A stretch of 64,000 nucleotides of DNA from Lonicera japonica (taxonomy: Eukaryota; Streptophyta; Magnoliopsida; Dipsacales; Caprifoliaceae): the NCBI GenBank assembly GCA_021464415.1, contig JAKCWG010000778.1:239861-303860 (forward strand), in the 5' to 3' direction. The first letter of the stretch is position 1; each line of letters opens with the position of its first letter. Under the pieces are notes generated by a model. It made no database searches. It worked only from the letters and a program-made list of their open reading frames with translations, and was not told where the DNA came from. Made by a program: the position numbers and the translations under genes. This document shows, in pieces, positions 59,570-64,000 of the stretch.

Positions 59570-61989
59570 TTCTCATGATGTTTTGGTTCTGATTTTAGGA
59601 GGACACTAAAATTCGATATATATTTTAAAAATTCAATATCCAATGGATCAATTTGTTAAAATTGAGATATTGATGGAAGCTAAATTTAAAGATGTATTAT
59701 GATAAATTTAAAAATTTAAAGAAAAAAGCAAACAAATGACAAAATTTTCATATCAAATTTCTCTACTTTAAACTTAACTCCATTCAATCTCTTATATATA
59801 TCTAGAATGAACAGGTACTCTCAATTAAAATAATCTAATACTATATACAAAGCAACACAAACTCCTACTTTTAATTGGTATTAATGTTTTAGCTAGTAAA
59901 CCAATGCATTATAATATAATTAATAGTGTTGATTGTGTACCGCCTATAAAATAAGTCACTGAAGTGACTAAAGATTAAAAGAGTATTAACTCGATAAATA
60001 AATTTTTTTATGATATTTTTTTTACATAATACTAATAATAAATAATAATAAAATTCAAATATAATATATATGTATATAATACTTATAAAAATGACATTAA
60101 TTCTCCTACCTCCAACCAACCAAATTTGTTCAAAAGAGTAACGTATATATTAATATACTTATACGTTCAATGAGAGTTCAGTATTCGATAAACAGAGATT
60201 ATCAAGCTTGGAGCGTGGGAAATGAGCATGGAGAGAAAGAGATGGACATTGGAATTTTTTTTCCCGACTTAGTGCTAGCTAAATTAACTAATCCTGATTT
60301 TATTTTGACTTGATTGGCCGCCTAGACTGATAAATCCCTAGTTTTATTTGTTCTAATTTTTTAGCTGGTCAATTAACTCAAACGATATGGCTTAATCTTA
60401 CTGTCGACCTAGGCCTAACGTTTATGCCCAAATTAGTCGGTTGCCTAACCCGATTTTTAGAACACTGAAGTTGAGTAGTGGAGAGAGGAAGAGAAATCAA
60501 TGGTGCAAAAATAATGATAAAGTAAATAGTAGAATTATTTGTTTGTCCTTCGAAAGAATTTCAGCGAAAAAAACATTCATAGTACCACGAGACTCCGTAG
60601 GTCTCGTTAATTTGTCAAGGATCCCTTAGAGTACAAGTTATCATTTTTCACGAGACTCCGTAGGTCCTTGTTAATTTGTCAAGGATCCCTTGGAGCACAT
60701 GTTATCATTTTCATATAAAAATAATACTACTGCTTTAACACACTTTCTTTTGTTCAGAAATAGAAAATGAGAATGCAAAAATGTGGTAGAAAATGACACG
60801 CTACAATATTGGTATTTTTGAAAAATAGAAGATGACAATTTGATTATTGAGCACATAGGTATGCAAAAACATTTAAATAGAATATTTTGAAATATGCTTA
60901 ACGTTGGAAATCTAAATAGTTTGTGTAATTTGATTAAAATAAAAGGGTAAAAAAGAAAATGCTTTAAGCTGAGCATTAAGCAGCGGGATTTAGAGTTCTG
61001 AATGCTTAATTTTTTTAAAATCTAGCTGTTAACCTCTTAATCATTTAGAAAAAAATCATCATGTAGCTCTAAATACTTAAAAACACTCCAATTAATCATT
61101 CATGGGAAAATCAAACACCCCTTTAATAATATTAATGAACCTTAAACGTATTAATTAAATATTTCAATTTGCACTCTTAACTTATTAATTGAAGATTTAA
61201 ATATAAACCATTAACATTTTTTTTAAGACCATTCGCATGGGTACAATCAATTTATTGCAATCAAATCTAATATATAAGCCACTCCAACAAAATTTATAAC
61301 GGCGTCTAACACGAGCAATTCATGTGGGGCTTTTTCAGAGTAATTTTTGGCATAAATACAAACTGAAACGATGAAAAACAGCTAAAAGGGCTCGTTTACA
61401 CCACCAAATCTCCACTTACACTAACTTTCATGAAGAAAATTAATTCGTTGCTATTGACCAAAAGGGTTTTCAGGAACTTTTTTAAGTCATTTTACTCTAT
61501 TTAAGGTATCTAAAGATATCAGGAAAGTGTCAAATAGTCGCATCCCAAATAAATTTAATAAAAACGTTGCCTATTTAGAATTTTGGCTTTTCATACAAAA
61601 TAGTACAATAGTTACTTTGTGTTTAAATAAAAATTTATCTTACACCACTGCGTAAACTTCAAGGATGTAGAATAAATTTATGCAATTATTCTTCATACAG
61701 ACTAAACTAAAAACTCAAAACTATTTAAGAAGTTTTGAAGGAAAAAAATATATTATGTACGTACAAAATCAAACATAAACATTTTAATCCAAAAAAAGGA
61801 AAAATTCTAAGATAAATACAATTTAAAATAATTCTGCAAGTCATCTCCTTTTTATTTGTTCACGAGCATCCATGAAGAGAAGGTAATGAGCTGATTATCC
61901 ACGTTAATTTTTCAAATGTATCCATATTTAGTAATAAATTCAGAAAAAATTAATTATTAAGTAATTAATAATTAACTTATGCCCACTAA
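59570..61989. other. AT-rich duplicated block and spacer, no gene
   Basis: 59570-59760 resembles 19330-19460 and 56000-56160. 60205-60240 (GAGCGTGGGAAATGAGCATGG) resembles the minisatellite unit at 19882. No motif-bearing frame was found. Confidence 0.45.
60586..60712. repeat. Tandem duplication, 63-bp unit
   Basis: CACGAGACTCCGTAGGTC starts at 60586 and 60649; both copies continue TTAATTTGTCAAGGATCCCT and end in TTATCATTTT. Confidence 0.93.
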
Positions 61990-62813
61990 ACTTTTTTAGG
62001 AAAAGTTTTATACATTGTCCGCCTTATATTTATATTATCAAAAATTTGTAGTTATAGGCTATCAATGTTATAAAATGAACTATAGGTAGTATTTCAACAC
62101 TTTAAAGTGAGGTATTATGATCCTTAAATAAAAAATATTTGTACTTTATTTAAATATTGAAACATTGAAATTTGCCTTCTTTATATTAATAAATCTTGGC
62201 TCCACGGGTTGTTAGATGGAGGTAAATCTTTGGCCTTTAGTTTGCTCTTTGGAGAAGTCATATACATGCAGGGAAAGTTTCTATTATTTTAAATCTTAAA
62301 AGCACCCAAAGAATTGGCATGGGTTAGTTTTTGATGAAAAAGAAAATTGGGGGGGAGGGATGATATTGAAATTTTTCAGAAAAAAAAAATAAAAATAAAA
62401 TTGTGTTCTAAATCTTGTAAAAACACCTAATAAAAATCCAAATTAAGAAAAGAAGTGAACCTCAAGAGGGAGGAGATTATTGCAATCATACAAATTGAGT
62501 TCATGCATGGTTTTCATGGTTTGCTTATTCCGAACCAAAAGCATTCAATTAATATACACACACAACTAAATCAAGGAAATTATGCTCACTAAATCTAACA
62601 TAATATTTTTTATTTTCCTAATATATGGATATATCTACGTAAATCATCTCTTTTTACCATTTCCTTTATACTGGTATTTCAAAAATATATCAAGCGTTCG
62701 ACATTAAAGTGAGCAAAAACGTAACTAGAATTCCTAGTGGTGAGCTAGGTGAACATAAGGCGCGCGAACTCAATCGTGAACCTAGTTTAAAGGTTTTATC
62801 AACACATCCTAGA
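61990..62813. repeat. Duplicated block flanking the small-gene copy
   Basis: Matches 54160-54850 and 20041-20550. Near the gene, GTGGTGAGCTAGGTGAACAT at 62739 equals the sequence at 20480, so the duplication extends well beyond the gene. Confidence 0.65.
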
Positions 62814-63239
62814 TGAAACCCAACACTACTCCCCTAACATTGAAAATAATCACCCAAGCTGATATTGGCAAACTCAGCGCAACAAGTGCCACCATCCCTA
62901 TTGCCAAACAAGGCCTAGTAATTCATCAAACACATTTGTAACAATTCCACACCTTTAAACACACGCTCGTTGTAATCTCCAAAGTATCGCTTCTCCCACT
63001 CCATCCAGTCCGAAGGAGGCATTTGGCTCGTCTCCGACCATCTTCATATCCTTAATCGCATTCGAAGCACAATCATATCTCTCGTCCACAAGCTTACCAT
63101 CGTAATTATCTCGGCCTTTTCTCTTCTTCTTGCATGAATATTGACGCTTCTAGAGCATCTCATTCTTCGCCGATTGGAAGGTTCAAGGAGAAACTTCCGG
63201 CTGGTGAGGATGGAGGAAGTGGAAGGAGATTGCTTCCAT
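62814..63239 (-). pseudogene. Third, decayed copy of the small membrane-protein gene
   Basis: Aligns along its whole length with the intact gene at 20551-20985, but with several one- or two-base indels (for example near 62920, 63039 and 63085) that shift the frame. The start codon context and most codons of the PPSDWMEWEK and VALSVPISAWV regions are still readable. The last codons and the stop are missing after a deletion near 62830. Not expected to make a protein. Confidence 0.85.
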
Positions 63240-64000
63240 TATTATTTTCTTTTATTTTTGTTAAGAGTTTGAGAGATTGTGTGGATGATTAATGTTAGAA
63301 TTTAAACGTAGAGGGTGAGATATATATATATATATTTATATTGAGAGAGAGAGAGAGAGAGAGAGAGAGGGTGGGACTAATAGGGAAGAAAGGGTTACAT
63401 GTGATTAATAATTTTATATTTAATTCACGTGTTTGACACGTTGGATGAAAGGGTCAAATATGATTATTTAATCGCATTCAGAGTAGATAAATAATTCCAT
63501 CTTCTAACTGAGAATCGTTAATTAATCCATCTTTTAGTGTTTATAAAAAGCATTAATAGGATAAATAATAAGTATCGTACTTGAAATATACTCAACTAGA
63601 CAAAAAACAAGATCCTTTATGGTGATAAGATTATGTATACATCAGTTCAAGAAAAAATAATAAGAAATTGTATAACATGCATCTAATGTGTTAGTAACAT
63701 ACGAGTTCTTCTTTCAATTTTAAAAAACAAAAGTTTATAAAAATATCGTTTGAGCACAATTTGAAAAATAAAGCCGCCTATATGCCTAGAACATAATTCG
63801 AACCTTGATTTCCTTTTATTGGAACCACGAATTTATCATTCTATCAAGAAATATATATATGTATAAAATAAGTATTTATACATCTCAATGACGTACATTT
63901 ATCCAATATATTTTCCCTTCAATTAGTCGACTTTAATTATATATTGAAAGCACTACTAAAAACAAACCATCCAATCATCCTACTCTTTAAGTGGGTCCCT
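63240..64000. other. Upstream region of the third small-gene copy, then spacer
   Basis: 63318-63340 (AT)n and 63343-63369 (GA)n copy the promoter region seen at 21059-21082. After about 63470, AT-rich spacer without genes to the window end. Confidence 0.5.

Overview
This is nuclear DNA from a flowering plant, probably a eudicot, from a retrotransposon-rich region with few genes. The evidence is strongly AT-rich spacer, Athila-type Ty3/gypsy elements primed by a tRNA-Asp-like site, plant-type hAT and MITE remnants, pararetrovirus fragments, and pieces of plant-only gene families (an LOB-domain protein and an At1g12760-like RING ligase). There is no rRNA, CRISPR or prokaryotic operon structure. 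Only one host gene looks intact: a 144-codon single-exon gene on the minus strand at 20551-20985.

Layout. 1-5333: the 3' end of one Athila-like element (env-position ORF with an in-frame stop, 3' internal region, polypurine tract, LTR). Its LTR contains a 1.15 kb patchwork of endogenous caulimovirid sequence in two opposite orientations. 5334-17350: AT-rich spacer, then a tandem pair of a large low-copy repeat (here called unit U, 8340-11216 and 11217-17350). Nested inserts in this pair include a hAT fossil, a 1.3 kb element carrying microsatellites and a palindromic minisatellite, SINE-like sequence and MITEs. 17351-24520: a first-exon fragment of a RING-type gene, the intact small gene (minus), an inverted U copy, and a second, broken and inverted copy of the small gene that runs into an Athila LTR piece. 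24521-31179: a degraded short copia-type element, a MITE and a solo Athila LTR with a perfect 5-bp target duplication (CATAA). 31180-35650: another inverted U copy with two further MITEs.

36190-53521 is an Athila cluster. It holds a nearly full-length element (LTR, PBS, gag, protease-RT-RNase H-integrase, PPT, LTR; many stops and frameshifts). The 3' LTR of this element is also the 5' LTR of a non-autonomous element whose gag-pol is replaced by an antisense LOB-domain (LBD) gene relic. That element's 3' LTR is fused to an inverted gag leader, PBS and LTR of a third copy, followed by an LTR scrap. 53522-64000: minisatellites, AT-rich duplicated blocks related to the 19-21 kb region, a second solo LTR with a perfect target duplication (TGAGG), and a third, decayed copy of the small gene (62814-63239).

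The retroelement proteins formed one replication cycle (Gag particle, protease, RT/RNase H, integrase acting on LTR, PBS and PPT), but no copy here is intact. Many of the nonsense codons are explained by C-to-T or G-to-A changes, as expected for methylated, silenced DNA. All family assignments come from reading motifs by eye; no database search was run.
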